Assembly (NCBI GenBank): GCA_016845105.1
Contig: JAERTF010000024.1
Coordinates: 1-64,000 of the forward strand
Length of the DNA: 64,000 bases
Source of the DNA: Bacteroidota bacterium
GTDB taxonomy: Bacteria > Bacteroidota > Bacteroidia > Bacteroidales > F082
Reading direction: 5' to 3'
This document shows, one piece after another, positions 55,907 through 64,000 of the stretch. Numbering within the stretch: the stretch's first letter is position 1; every line of letters begins with the position of its first letter. The notes under the pieces are model-generated. The model was not told where the DNA came from. It ran no database searches and saw nothing but the letters and a program-made list of their open reading frames with translations. The position numbers and the translations under genes were made by a program.

Positions 55907-56764
55907 TTGGATAAGGCGCTAAGAAAACCCCATTGGTTGAAAAGTAGTATACCATCGGGAAAAGAATATAGGTTAGTTCGAGAAATAGTAGAAGACAATA
56001 AGCTTCATACCATATGTACAAGTGGTCATTGTCCTAATATGGATGAGTGCTGGGGTCGAGGAACAGCAACTCTTATGATATTAGGGGATATATGTACCAG
56101 ATCATGTGGTTTTTGCAATGTTAAAACTGGTAGGCCTCTACCCGTTGATTTACAGGAACCAATACGAGTTGCTAAATCTGTTAAATTAATGAAGCTAAAA
56201 CATTGTGTATTAACCTCTGTTGATCGTGATGATTTAGATGATCTGGGAGCAACAGTATGGATTGATACGGTTAAAGAAATCAAAAAACAAAGTCCACATA
56301 CAACAATAGAAACCCTTATTCCCGATTTTGATGGAAGAAGTGAACTTATAGATGATGTTTGTAATGCGGGTCAAGAAGTTGTTTCACATAACCTGGAAAC
56401 CGTTAGAAGAATTACTCTTTGGGCTAGAAGCAGAGCGAAATACGAACTTAGCTTAAAAACACTTAAGGCAATCGCCAGTTCTAATGTTGTAACTAAATCT
56501 GGCATTATGGTTGGTTTGGGAGAAACACAGGATGAAGTACTTGAAACACTGGCAGATATGCGTCAAGTTGGTGTTGAAATAGTAACCATTGGGCAGTATT
56601 TACAACCCACAAAAAAACACCTAATGGTAAAGGAATATGTAACACCTGAACAATTTGAGTTCTATAAACAAAAAGGGCTTGAATTGGGATTTAGGTTTGT
56701 GGAAAGTAGTCCAATGGTGAGATCTTCCTATAGAGCTGAAAAGCATGTGAGTAAAGGTGAATAG
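55907..56764 (+). CDS. lipA: Lipoyl synthase (LipA)
   Basis: 285 aa. A radical SAM enzyme that inserts two sulfur atoms into octanoyl groups to make lipoate on dehydrogenase E2 proteins. Both iron-sulfur clusters are marked: the auxiliary cluster CxxxxCxxxxxC (Cys 37, 42, 48 in ICTSGHCPNMDEC) and the SAM cluster CxxxCxxC (Cys 63, 67, 70 in CTRSCGFC). The conserved VRSSYRAEKH is near the end. The frame has no ATG before its TTG; an upstream stop lies six codons before. It is followed 29 bases later by lipB. Confidence 0.96.
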   Translation: MDKALRKPHWLKSSIPSGKEYRLVREIVEDNKLHTICTSGHCPNMDECWGRGTATLMILGDICTRSCGFCNVKTGRPLPVDLQEPIRVAKSVKLMKLKHCVLTSVDRDDLDDLGATVWIDTVKEIKKQSPHTTIETLIPDFDGRSELIDDVCNAGQEVVSHNLETVRRITLWARSRAKYELSLKTLKAIASSNVVTKSGIMVGLGETQDEVLETLADMRQVGVEIVTIGQYLQPTKKHLMVKEYVTPEQFEFYKQKGLELGFRFVESSPMVRSSYRAEKHVSKGE

Positions 56765-56793
56765 TGATTGGTGGAAATAAATTATAGTTTGTT

Positions 56794-57492
56794 GTGAATA
56801 AGAATGTTAGATACAAGTATATTGGCTTAATCGAGTACAAACAGGCCTGGGATTATCAGGAATCATTGTTTGATGAAATTGTTGCGATTAAAGAGAAAAA
56901 CAGAAAAGCTGAAGTTAAAGATCCTTCGCATAATTACTTACTATTCTGCGAGCATCCACACGTTTATACAATTGGAAAAAGCGGCAAAGAAGATAATTTA
57001 CTTATTAGTGAAGAGTTTTTAAAAAGCAAAGGTGCTTCGTTGTTTAAAATTAATAGAGGTGGTGATATTACATATCATGGCCCTGGACAAATTGTTGGAT
57101 ACCCAATACTTGATTTGGATAATTTCGGGGTCTCAATTAAAAACTATATTTACGGAATAGAAGATGTTATAATTAACACATTAAAACACTATGATATAAC
57201 AGCCACAAGATCGGATGGTGCCACCGGAGTTTGGCTAGATGCAGATGATCCAATAAAAGCAAGGAAAATTTGCGCAATTGGGGTTAGAACCAGTCATTGG
57301 GTAAGTATGCATGGGTTTGCATTCAACATAAACACTAATCTGGACTATTTCGGATATATAGTCCCATGTGGAATTCAAGGGAAATCTGTAACATCATTGA
57401 GTAAGGAGCTTGGCAAAGAAGTAGATATAACTGAAGTACAAGAACTACTGATGAAAGAATTCTCAAATGTATTTGACATGAAATTTTATTAG
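56794..57492 (+). CDS. lipB: Octanoyltransferase (LipB)
   Basis: 232 aa. It transfers octanoyl from acyl-carrier protein to the lipoyl domains, the step before LipA. The signature RGGDITYHGPGQIVGYP is at about 88-104. Later motifs are DGATGVWLDA, RKICAIGVRTSHWVSMHGFAFN (Lys) and FGYIVPCGI, which contains the catalytic Cys. The start is a GTG at 56794. It closes the lipA-lipB operon. Confidence 0.95.
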   Translation: MNKNVRYKYIGLIEYKQAWDYQESLFDEIVAIKEKNRKAEVKDPSHNYLLFCEHPHVYTIGKSGKEDNLLISEEFLKSKGASLFKINRGGDITYHGPGQIVGYPILDLDNFGVSIKNYIYGIEDVIINTLKHYDITATRSDGATGVWLDADDPIKARKICAIGVRTSHWVSMHGFAFNINTNLDYFGYIVPCGIQGKSVTSLSKELGKEVDITEVQELLMKEFSNVFDMKFY

Positions 57493-57514
57493 TTTGAAAG
57501 TACTAGCTGAAATG

Positions 57515-58672
57515 CTAAAAAATACCACCCAACGATATTTTGATTTCCAATCCACTTCCTGGTCCGTATAAATACCAAGGTAAGTCTTTAACGTATAATA
57601 CTTGATTTCCACGGCTCTTGGTTCGAGGCACATGAGTTGGAAAGATTTGAAAACCTGTATACAAGGTAAGAATTGCATGTTTGCTTCTAGGTAATAACGA
57701 CCATCCTAATCCACCACCAAATCCGTAACTCCAGAAAGTTTCTGTATAATGTTCCCCTCTCCTCTCATCACTAGTAGGTGCATAATAAAGTTGATGAAAA
57801 TCGAAATAACCGGTAATTACTTTAAACTCGAAAAAATTACTTTTGCTCATCTTCCTATTTTCGTAGAGTCTATAGAATATGGATCCTTTGAATCCTTTAA
57901 ATTTAGATTCTGGAATAAACATCTCCGGAAGGCTTCCGTTTAAATATGTTGATGTATGAACGCCAACTGCATGTCTGAATGATATAAATCGTTGATAACT
58001 CAACCCTATCGATCCCAAAAAAATTTCATTAATTGACCATGTAATTACATTATTAAATGATCTCCATATTGTATCCATCCTACTAAAATTAACTCTGTTC
58101 AATCTAACATCCATACTTCTGATATTCTTATTCTTTATCAATATCGTATCCGAAAGAAAATCGTGATGTGAAAATATTATCCTCTCTTGAGATTTTGGGA
58201 TAACTACCGAAAACCTTCCCGTTTTTTTTGTGTAGGCAACTTTAATATCGTTTTCAAGACTTAATACTGCATTTAGTATTGGTTCATCCCTAAGGTCATC
58301 AACAACAGTACCGGTGAATAGGTAATTCTCATCATACGCTATAAAACAGATTGTATCAATATCAAAAGACAATGGGATCAACGGAATAAAATTCATTTTC
58401 AAGTTATTTCCCCATTTAACACGTTTTATATAGGGGTAATACTCTGGGTGTGCAAATACTAAAGTATCACGATACGACTTCGGCATTAAGATCTTAACCC
58501 TTCCACTACTATTACTAAAAATGGTATCATCATTAAACGATGGCGAAATACTAACACCTGCTACTCTTTTATTTGTAGACTCATCAAATATGGTTCCCAA
58601 TATTATTTTTTCCTGACCTTGGGAGGCAAGATATAAAATCAGGTAAAATGTAAATAATAGGGTGCGGTTCAT
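57515..58672 (-). CDS. Carboxypeptidase-regulatory-like domain protein, outer-membrane
   Basis: 385 aa. A signal peptide is followed by two carboxypeptidase-D regulatory-like (CNA-B type) domains, at about 20-110 (IILGTIFDESTNKRVAGVSISP) and 118-205 (TGTVVDDLRDEPILNAVLSLEN). The rest is an outer-membrane beta-barrel-like region ending in KISLGGIF with an aromatic terminus. This is a common Bacteroidota surface protein type whose role is mostly unknown. It is convergent with lipB. Confidence 0.7.
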   Translation of the reverse strand: MNRTLLFTFYLILYLASQGQEKIILGTIFDESTNKRVAGVSISPSFNDDTIFSNSSGRVKILMPKSYRDTLVFAHPEYYPYIKRVKWGNNLKMNFIPLIPLSFDIDTICFIAYDENYLFTGTVVDDLRDEPILNAVLSLENDIKVAYTKKTGRFSVVIPKSQERIIFSHHDFLSDTILIKNKNIRSMDVRLNRVNFSRMDTIWRSFNNVITWSINEIFLGSIGLSYQRFISFRHAVGVHTSTYLNGSLPEMFIPESKFKGFKGSIFYRLYENRKMSKSNFFEFKVITGYFDFHQLYYAPTSDERRGEHYTETFWSYGFGGGLGWSLLPRSKHAILTLYTGFQIFPTHVPRTKSRGNQVLYVKDLPWYLYGPGSGLEIKISLGGIF

Positions 58673-58746
58673 ATGCCGGTTTTATAATAATAGACCATGG
58701 TTATTTAGCAAGGTTGTACTATATTCAATCTTAATCCACATATGAC

Positions 58747-59493
58747 TTACTCAAGCACAACTTTTAGCACATCAAGTGATTTAAATTCACCCAAAGCAGG
58801 TATATGTAGTTCAAAATATCTAATAAGAGTTTCCAACACCTCTTTTCTTGTTTTGTTATCTATTACTAGCTTTCTGGAATCCTCGAAGCTAGTATCTTGA
58901 ATTTTGCCTAAGCTAGTTGCTATCTTTCCGGAAACATGATTTGGGTGCCCTGGAATACCATTGATAAATTTGCCCTCTTGCAAATCAAATACTATTTTGC
59001 TGCCAGAATTATCTTTTTTTGGATAAAAACCTAGAAACATTGATAGTTGCATCATAAATACCAAGTGAAAATTCACATATCCTTCATCTGCCAAATCCAA
59101 CCATACAAGAGCATTATAAATCCAATTAAAAAGATCCTGATTTGCCGATTCTTCCTTTAAGCATTTATACAATAGTTCATCAATAAAAAATAGTAAGGTC
59201 CGTTTTATAATATTATTATTGATCGTTTGATAAGCATACCATAACTCTATTTCCTTAATGTTATGCATCGTTTTTTTATCAGAGTAATTAATAACCAGTT
59301 CCAACAATGTCAGAGGTTGAAACATTGCTGCTTTGTTTTTAGAACTACTCGAAGACTTTCCTGATTTTTTCCTCCTCACTCCTCTCACAAAATATGATTG
59401 TATGCCAAACTCCTCAGTATACATATTAACAACAATTCCTGAGTCGGAAAATTTGGTTTGTTTAATTACTATTCCTTTTGTTTTTACAAGCAT
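58747..59493 (-). CDS. recO: DNA repair protein RecO
   Basis: About 248 aa from ATG 59493. It promotes RecA loading in the RecFOR gap-repair pathway. The start MLVKTKGIVIKQTKFSDSGIVVNMYTEEFG is the OB-fold region typical of RecO, followed by FVRGVRRKKSGKS and a helical C-terminal part. Translation from 59550 is possible but would add a poor N-terminus. A TACATTTG box at 59514-59521 lies upstream, supporting the start at 59493. Confidence 0.9.
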   Translation of the reverse strand: MLVKTKGIVIKQTKFSDSGIVVNMYTEEFGIQSYFVRGVRRKKSGKSSSSSKNKAAMFQPLTLLELVINYSDKKTMHNIKEIELWYAYQTINNNIIKRTLLFFIDELLYKCLKEESANQDLFNWIYNALVWLDLADEGYVNFHLVFMMQLSMFLGFYPKKDNSGSKIVFDLQEGKFINGIPGHPNHVSGKIATSLGKIQDTSFEDSRKLVIDNKTRKEVLETLIRYFELHIPALGEFKSLDVLKVVLE

Positions 59494-59513
59494 ATCAGCA
59501 ATAATCCGGATAA

Positions 59514-59521
59514 CAAATGTA
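59514..59521 (-). promoter_or_regulatory. Promoter -7 box of recO
   Basis: TACATTTG on the minus strand fits TAnnTTTG, 21 bases upstream of ATG 59493. Confidence 0.5.
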
Positions 59522-59594
59522 CCCAAATAACTAATAATAATTCTTATCAAAGTAAGGAATTACATTGGTAAACGTCATATTATAAAAACGAAAC

Positions 59595-60485
59595 ATGAAA
59601 TTACTATTTTTATCAATTATAACTATTACAATTGCATCGTTTGCAGTTGGGCAGGGTTGTAGTGATGCTGGATTATGTACAACCGGAGGACTTGATTCTG
59701 GATTTGGAAAATCAAACCCAAAAACAAACCTGAAATACTCAACCATATTTGGGCTTGGTGAGCAAAACGTATTTCATATCACATCTCAGCTGGAATTAAA
59801 TATTCCTGTGATATCAAGCCAGGTACTACAGATTAAAATTCCATATAATTTTACATTTGGCAACCTGGGTAATATTAGTGGATTAGGTGACTTAATACTT
59901 TCGGCAAACCAGCATTTATATAGCGGCGAAAATTCTAGTATGCAGGTAGTTGCAGGGATTAAAATACCTTCGAATGATGCTAACAAAACCAAGGATGGGT
60001 TTTCATTACCAATGGCATATCAAACAAGTTTGGGTACTTATGATATAATTTTAGGAATAAACTCGATGTATAAGAATTGGAATTTTGGATTAGGATATCA
60101 ACATTCCTTTGGTAATAATCTTAACAAGTTTGAACATAGGTACGACAACCCTGCCAACTTCAATAATTACAATGAATCATATAATCTTAAAAGGGCAGAT
60201 GATATTATGGCTAGAATAGAGTACCTGGTTTCAATTAACAAAACCAAAATAGTATTTGGAGCAATACCCATTTACCATTTGGCTGACGATGTGATTAAAG
60301 GATCGCAAAAAGTAGCAAACTCGTCAGGACTAACTCTAAACCTAATTGGGAAGTCACATATATTCATTAAAAATAATTGGATTATGGAGATGGTACTAGC
60401 TGCTCCAATTATTGATAAGGAGTCTCGTCCCGATGGTTTAACCCGATCGTTTGTGGCCATGATTTCTTTTTCAAAGTCAATTTAA
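59595..60485 (+). CDS. Outer-membrane beta-barrel protein of unknown function
   Basis: 296 aa. A signal peptide (MKLLFLSIITITIASFAVGQ), then GCSDAGLCTTGGLDSG, a cysteine-rich start, and many amphipathic beta strands in the style of transporter or porin barrels (TNLKYSTIFGLGEQNVFHI, ISQLELNIPVIS-like). It ends in an aliphatic SFSKSI. The family is not recognised with confidence. It lies between recO (divergent) and the large GLUG gene. Confidence 0.6.
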   Translation: MKLLFLSIITITIASFAVGQGCSDAGLCTTGGLDSGFGKSNPKTNLKYSTIFGLGEQNVFHITSQLELNIPVISSQVLQIKIPYNFTFGNLGNISGLGDLILSANQHLYSGENSSMQVVAGIKIPSNDANKTKDGFSLPMAYQTSLGTYDIILGINSMYKNWNFGLGYQHSFGNNLNKFEHRYDNPANFNNYNESYNLKRADDIMARIEYLVSINKTKIVFGAIPIYHLADDVIKGSQKVANSSGLTLNLIGKSHIFIKNNWIMEMVLAAPIIDKESRPDGLTRSFVAMISFSKSI

Positions 60486-60664
60486 TACCCATCATAATAT
60501 TTTTGAGGCACTTAGGCAGAATATGGATTTTTTTTGTACTTTTAGATCATCGCAACTTATAAGAAGCTATTAGTATAGTTAGACTTATCATATATTTCAA
60601 TAAGGTTGCTAATAATAATTAGTAATCTGTTATTGTAATTATGATTGATAATTTCGAATGATCT

Positions 60665-63382
60665 ATGAAACTAACAAATCTTAGGATTATCATTCTTTTG
60701 TTATTACTAACGATTTTCCATGTACCAAGTAGTAAATGTCAAACTTTTGAAACATCAGTGGTTGGGACTGAAGCAGTCTCAACTCGACCTGTAATAGTTT
60801 CTGATCAGTTGGGACATTTACATGTTGGCTGGACTAGTGGATCAAATACTGGAAAATACCTAAAATTCTCAACTAACCAATCCGGACAATGGGCATACTC
60901 AAGAGATGTAGCCGGTTCTTCTTATGATGGAATTTATGTAGCAACAATTACAACTGACAAGTATGGATTTTCATATATCTCATCAAGGTTTGATGGGTAT
61001 CCGTTTGATATCAAATACTATACGAATAAGAATCTAACTTCTTATTATTGGAGTCAAAACACAGTTATGTCTTCAGAACATTTTCATCAAACCTCAATAG
61101 AGGTTGCAAGAAATCAAACTGTACATGTTTTTGCCGAAGAGAATGAAAAATATGGAGCCAGTGCAATTTTCTATAATAGCATAGCTTCATTATCGGATAC
61201 CGTTATATATAATACCCGTCAACATTATTCAACAACTATAGATCAGGGTGATACCTTGCATGCTGTTGCTTATAGAAACCAGGATATCTGGTACACTTAT
61301 TATAGTTCTGGTAGCTGGAGCAGCCAAGTTGCCATTGATGATCCATCAACTGATGGAGAAACTCCATCAATATCATGCGATCAAAATGGAAAACTACATG
61401 TAGTGTACCGAACTCCTTCTGGTATTTATTACACAAATAATACATCAGGATCCTGGAGTACTCCACAAGTTATATTTGCTGGCATTGGCTTGTATTTTCC
61501 CGATGTAGTAATTGATGAAAATGGGAAAGCGCATGTAGCATACATGACAAATAACGAAGATGTATATGGCCCTACATATGATGACTACCTTTATTACCAA
61601 AACAATATCAGTGGCTCATGGAGCGCACAAAAACTGGTTGCAACTATAAATACAGATGATATTCCTGCAACCAGAGATGCTGCTGAAGTAGATAGTAAGA
61701 TTGCCCTTGATTTAAAAAACAGCACTGTAAATATTGTTTATGTTCAAAACGGCAATCAGGTTACATTGGCAACTACTGATGATTATGAATTACGTAACTC
61801 AAAAAATACGGATTTAACCTCAACAATGACTAGCACCTCAGGTACTCCAACTGTAGATACATTAACAACCTTTGACGCTTCAAGTACATTATCATTACTT
61901 CAATTCACCATTACTGATGTTGCCAATGACGGAGAACCCACAAAACTGGAATGTATCATATTTCAGAGAGGGCCGGGTATGTCGGATGATGTGTGTTTCA
62001 ATGACTTATTTTCGAGTATAACAATTGAAGAGGTTGGACAAAGTAGCGAACCAGTATTATTGTACTCTTCCCGTGCAATAATCGGTTCACCAGGATCTGT
62101 TTGGAAAACGATTTCCGAAGGTAGCTCAAAGAGTTTCATTGTTAAAGGGATATTAAACAGCAGTTTAAGCGGTGTTCTTAACAAAGACTTTCAGTTGAAA
62201 GTAAATGGTCTTTACGATTTAATTACAGATACTACGGGCTCTCTTTTTTCATATGGTTCAGTTGATATTTTATCGGATACTTTAAGAATTCAAGAGGTGA
62301 TTTTAAGTGGTTCGGGAACAGCACAAGATCCATTTTTAATATCAAACCTTAATGATCTTCGAGCTTTTTCAGAGGCAAGCAGCTATTGGGATGATTATAT
62401 AAAACAAACTGCTGATATTGATGCTTCAGCAACCAGCACATGGAACAATGGACAAGGGTGGTCACCAATTGGTACCTTTAGTCCACAATTTACTGGTTCG
62501 TATGATGGCGATGGATACACCATTAATGGTATATATATTAACCAAACTTGGGGGTTTAACCTGGGATTTTTTGGCAACACAGCTAGTGCTAGTATTCAAA
62601 ACTTAGGTTTAACCAACCTAAATATTACCTCATTTTCCACAACAGGAGGCCTTGTTGCTTCAAGTATGAACAGTACAATCAGTTATTGCTATACAACAGG
62701 TAGTATATCAGGAGATGGTACTACCGGTGGTCTTTGCGGTAGTCTCAATGGAGGAACTATTTCAAATTGCTTTAGTACAGCTTCGGTAACCGGAACCGGT
62801 AACTATACTGGAGGTTTGGCAGGTACATGTGTTGGTACCAGCACTATAACAAATTCATATAGTGCAGGAAGTGTTTCAGGAAACGTATGGACAGGTGGAC
62901 TAGTAGGTACAAAAGCAGCTACAGCTACTTCATCCAATTCATTTTGGGACTTAACAACATCAGGACAAGCAAATAGTGAATTGGGCATAGGAAAAACCAC
63001 ATCCGAAATGAAGACAGAATCTACATTTACCGATGCCAACTGGGATCTTGTTGGAGAAACCACAAATGGAACTACTGATATTTGGTCGATTGATGGAAGC
63101 AACAATAGCGGCTACCCATGGCTAACCTGGGAAGACCATTCTCCAGTTAATAATACATGGGATGGTTCTGAATCAAATGATTTTATGGATAAAAATAATT
63201 GGTCACTCGAGTTTATCCCCAATGTGTTAAATAATATTATAATATCAAGTGGAGGAAATCAACCTTCTTTGGGTTCAGGTCAATCGGTTACCATTAATAA
63301 TCTTACTATAAACACAGCTGCAATCTTAACTATTAACAACACAAGCTCTCTTACAGTTATTGGTATTTCAGATGGTAACTGA
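60665..63382 (+). CDS. Large secreted GLUG-repeat protein with BNR-like N-terminus
   Basis: 905 aa with a signal peptide ending SSKC. Residues of about 30-370 look like a sialidase/BNR-type propeller, with tracts such as LGHLHVGWTSGS and CDQNGKLHVVYRTPSG. The C-terminal part carries GLUG repeats (TGGLVASSMNSTISYCYTTG, TGGLCGSLNGGTISNC, TGGLAGTCVGTSTITNSYS, TGGLVGTKAATAT). Such repeats are typical of adhesins or surface binding proteins. The protein ends just after a new motif (SLTVIGISDGN) with no T9SS sorting domain, although its N-terminal style would predict one. The C-terminus may have been lost. Confidence 0.7.
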   Translation: MKLTNLRIIILLLLLTIFHVPSSKCQTFETSVVGTEAVSTRPVIVSDQLGHLHVGWTSGSNTGKYLKFSTNQSGQWAYSRDVAGSSYDGIYVATITTDKYGFSYISSRFDGYPFDIKYYTNKNLTSYYWSQNTVMSSEHFHQTSIEVARNQTVHVFAEENEKYGASAIFYNSIASLSDTVIYNTRQHYSTTIDQGDTLHAVAYRNQDIWYTYYSSGSWSSQVAIDDPSTDGETPSISCDQNGKLHVVYRTPSGIYYTNNTSGSWSTPQVIFAGIGLYFPDVVIDENGKAHVAYMTNNEDVYGPTYDDYLYYQNNISGSWSAQKLVATINTDDIPATRDAAEVDSKIALDLKNSTVNIVYVQNGNQVTLATTDDYELRNSKNTDLTSTMTSTSGTPTVDTLTTFDASSTLSLLQFTITDVANDGEPTKLECIIFQRGPGMSDDVCFNDLFSSITIEEVGQSSEPVLLYSSRAIIGSPGSVWKTISEGSSKSFIVKGILNSSLSGVLNKDFQLKVNGLYDLITDTTGSLFSYGSVDILSDTLRIQEVILSGSGTAQDPFLISNLNDLRAFSEASSYWDDYIKQTADIDASATSTWNNGQGWSPIGTFSPQFTGSYDGDGYTINGIYINQTWGFNLGFFGNTASASIQNLGLTNLNITSFSTTGGLVASSMNSTISYCYTTGSISGDGTTGGLCGSLNGGTISNCFSTASVTGTGNYTGGLAGTCVGTSTITNSYSAGSVSGNVWTGGLVGTKAATATSSNSFWDLTTSGQANSELGIGKTTSEMKTESTFTDANWDLVGETTNGTTDIWSIDGSNNSGYPWLTWEDHSPVNNTWDGSESNDFMDKNNWSLEFIPNVLNNIIISSGGNQPSLGSGQSVTINNLTINTAAILTINNTSSLTVIGISDGN

Positions 63383-63385
63383 GAC

Positions 63386-63417
63386 AAAAAAAGCCCCAAC
63401 ATTAAGTCAGAGCTTTG
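63386..63417 (-). terminator. Intrinsic terminator of tRNA-Phe
   Basis: On the minus transcript AGCUCUGAC pairs completely with GUUGGGGCU (allowing G-U pairs) around a five-base loop and is followed by seven U. It lies just after the tRNA 3' end and also adjoins the stop of the convergent GLUG gene. Confidence 0.7.
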
Positions 63418-63423
63418 AAATTG

Positions 63424-63499
63424 TGGTGGTGCCACCCGGGATCGAACCAGGGACACATGGATTTTCAGTCCATTGCTCTACCTACTGAGCTATGGCACC
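63424..63499 (-). tRNA. tRNA-Phe (GAA)
   Basis: A 76-base tRNA with encoded CCA end. The acceptor GGTGCCA pairs with TGGCACC, discriminator A. Anticodon loop CTGAAAA gives GAA, and the T loop is TTCGATC within CCTGG/CCGGG-type stems. Upstream is a good promoter, downstream a terminator. Confidence 0.97.
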
Positions 63500-63515
63500 A
63501 ACAATTTTGGAGGGG

Positions 63516-63545
63516 CAAAAGTACACATTTTTTCAAACTATCAAA
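63516..63545 (-). promoter_or_regulatory. Promoter of tRNA-Phe
   Basis: Minus strand TTTG (63545-63542), 18 bases, then TACTTTTG (63523-63516): a full Bacteroidetes -33/-7 match. The same TACTTTTG box precedes tRNA-Leu. Confidence 0.6.
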
Positions 63546-63614
63546 AAAAAACTTAAAAAATTACGACTCTCTTATTCCTTAATTTTACTTTTGTTGTTTT
63601 TATAAAAATATTAT

Positions 63615-64000
63615 TTGAAACTTGTAGTCGACATAGGTAATTCTTTTACTAAACTTGCAGTTTTTAAAGGTGAAGAGATCATTGATTTCCAGACAATTAA
63701 AAAGCCTGAAATCAAAGTGCTTAGCAAATTACTGTCTGACTTCCCACAAATAAGTTCTTCAATTATTTCCAGTGTCGGAGCTCATGACCCTCAATTGACA
63801 AATATACTTGAAGAGAAAGGGACTACAATTGAACTAACTAATAACACACCTGTACCTTTTATAAACCGATATGGTACACCACAAACTCTTGGAAAAGATA
63901 GAATAGCAATTGCATCAGCAGCCACAATGCTTCATCCAAACCAAAACACTTTGATTATCGATATAGGTACATGTGTAACCTACGATATAATACTAAGCAG
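63615..64000 (+). CDS. coaX: Type III pantothenate kinase (CoaX), partial
   Basis: The 5' part (about 128 aa) of CoaX, which phosphorylates pantothenate in the first step of coenzyme A synthesis; the gene runs off the end of the window. Family signatures are VVDIGNSFTKLAVF (phosphate-binding), YGTPQTLGKDRIAIASAA and IDIGTCVTYD (catalytic region). The frame opens with TTG at 63615 four codons after a stop, so there is no ATG start. Confidence 0.93.
   Translation, partial: MKLVVDIGNSFTKLAVFKGEEIIDFQTIKKPEIKVLSKLLSDFPQISSSIISSVGAHDPQLTNILEEKGTTIELTNNTPVPFINRYGTPQTLGKDRIAIASAATMLHPNQNTLIIDIGTCVTYDIILS

Overview
The window looks like a chromosome segment of a Bacteroidota bacterium, probably of the Marinilabiliales/Bacteroidales kind. 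The reasons are AT-rich DNA, Bacteroidetes-type promoters (TAnnTTTG -7 boxes), type IX secretion (T9SS/Por) C-terminal sorting domains, an OstA-like/MlaD/amidase envelope locus, and many Bacteroidetes-style lipoproteins. Assignment below phylum is inference. Region 1 (137-3021) is a sigma-54-type response regulator followed by its sensor kinase. The kinase reading frame is broken by one extra base near 1822. Region 2 (3270-25392) is a 22 kb block with every gene on the minus strand. Nearly all products are exported: lipoproteins and periplasmic or cell-surface proteins. They include two penicillin-binding-protein-like serine hydrolases, three alpha/beta hydrolases (one fused to a propeller), a metallo-beta-lactamase-fold hydrolase, a transglutaminase-like protein, a CPBP protease, two NTF2-like proteins, and many beta-propellers (PD40, WD40, SBBP, and a T9SS-sorted one). 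Two decayed gene remnants, a PD40 tail at 18921-18996 and a WD40 repeat at 17776-17886, show that the block is actively rearranging. Three transcription heads in the block carry a TGTAAA-N5-TTTACA-type palindrome upstream of a sigma-54-like -24/-12 element. In two of them the spacing is identical. A related palindrome lies before the response-regulator gene, so the two-component system may control the block. This is the most interesting hypothesis in the window. Region 3 (25814-45384) is mostly core: cell-envelope genes (amidase, MlaD-like, OstA-like), an archaeal-type gatE-gatD amidotransferase pair, an SLC12-like transporter, threonine aldolase, a PepSY membrane protein, rlmN, small accessory enzymes, and an ECF sigma factor with membrane partners. 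Region 4 (45591-64000) holds tRNA-Leu, a malic enzyme, a methyltransferase, two T9SS-secreted proteases (subtilisin-like and gingipain-like), lipA-lipB, recO, outer-membrane proteins, a large secreted GLUG-repeat protein, tRNA-Phe and the start of coaX. No CRISPR array, phage, insertion sequence or rRNA was seen.
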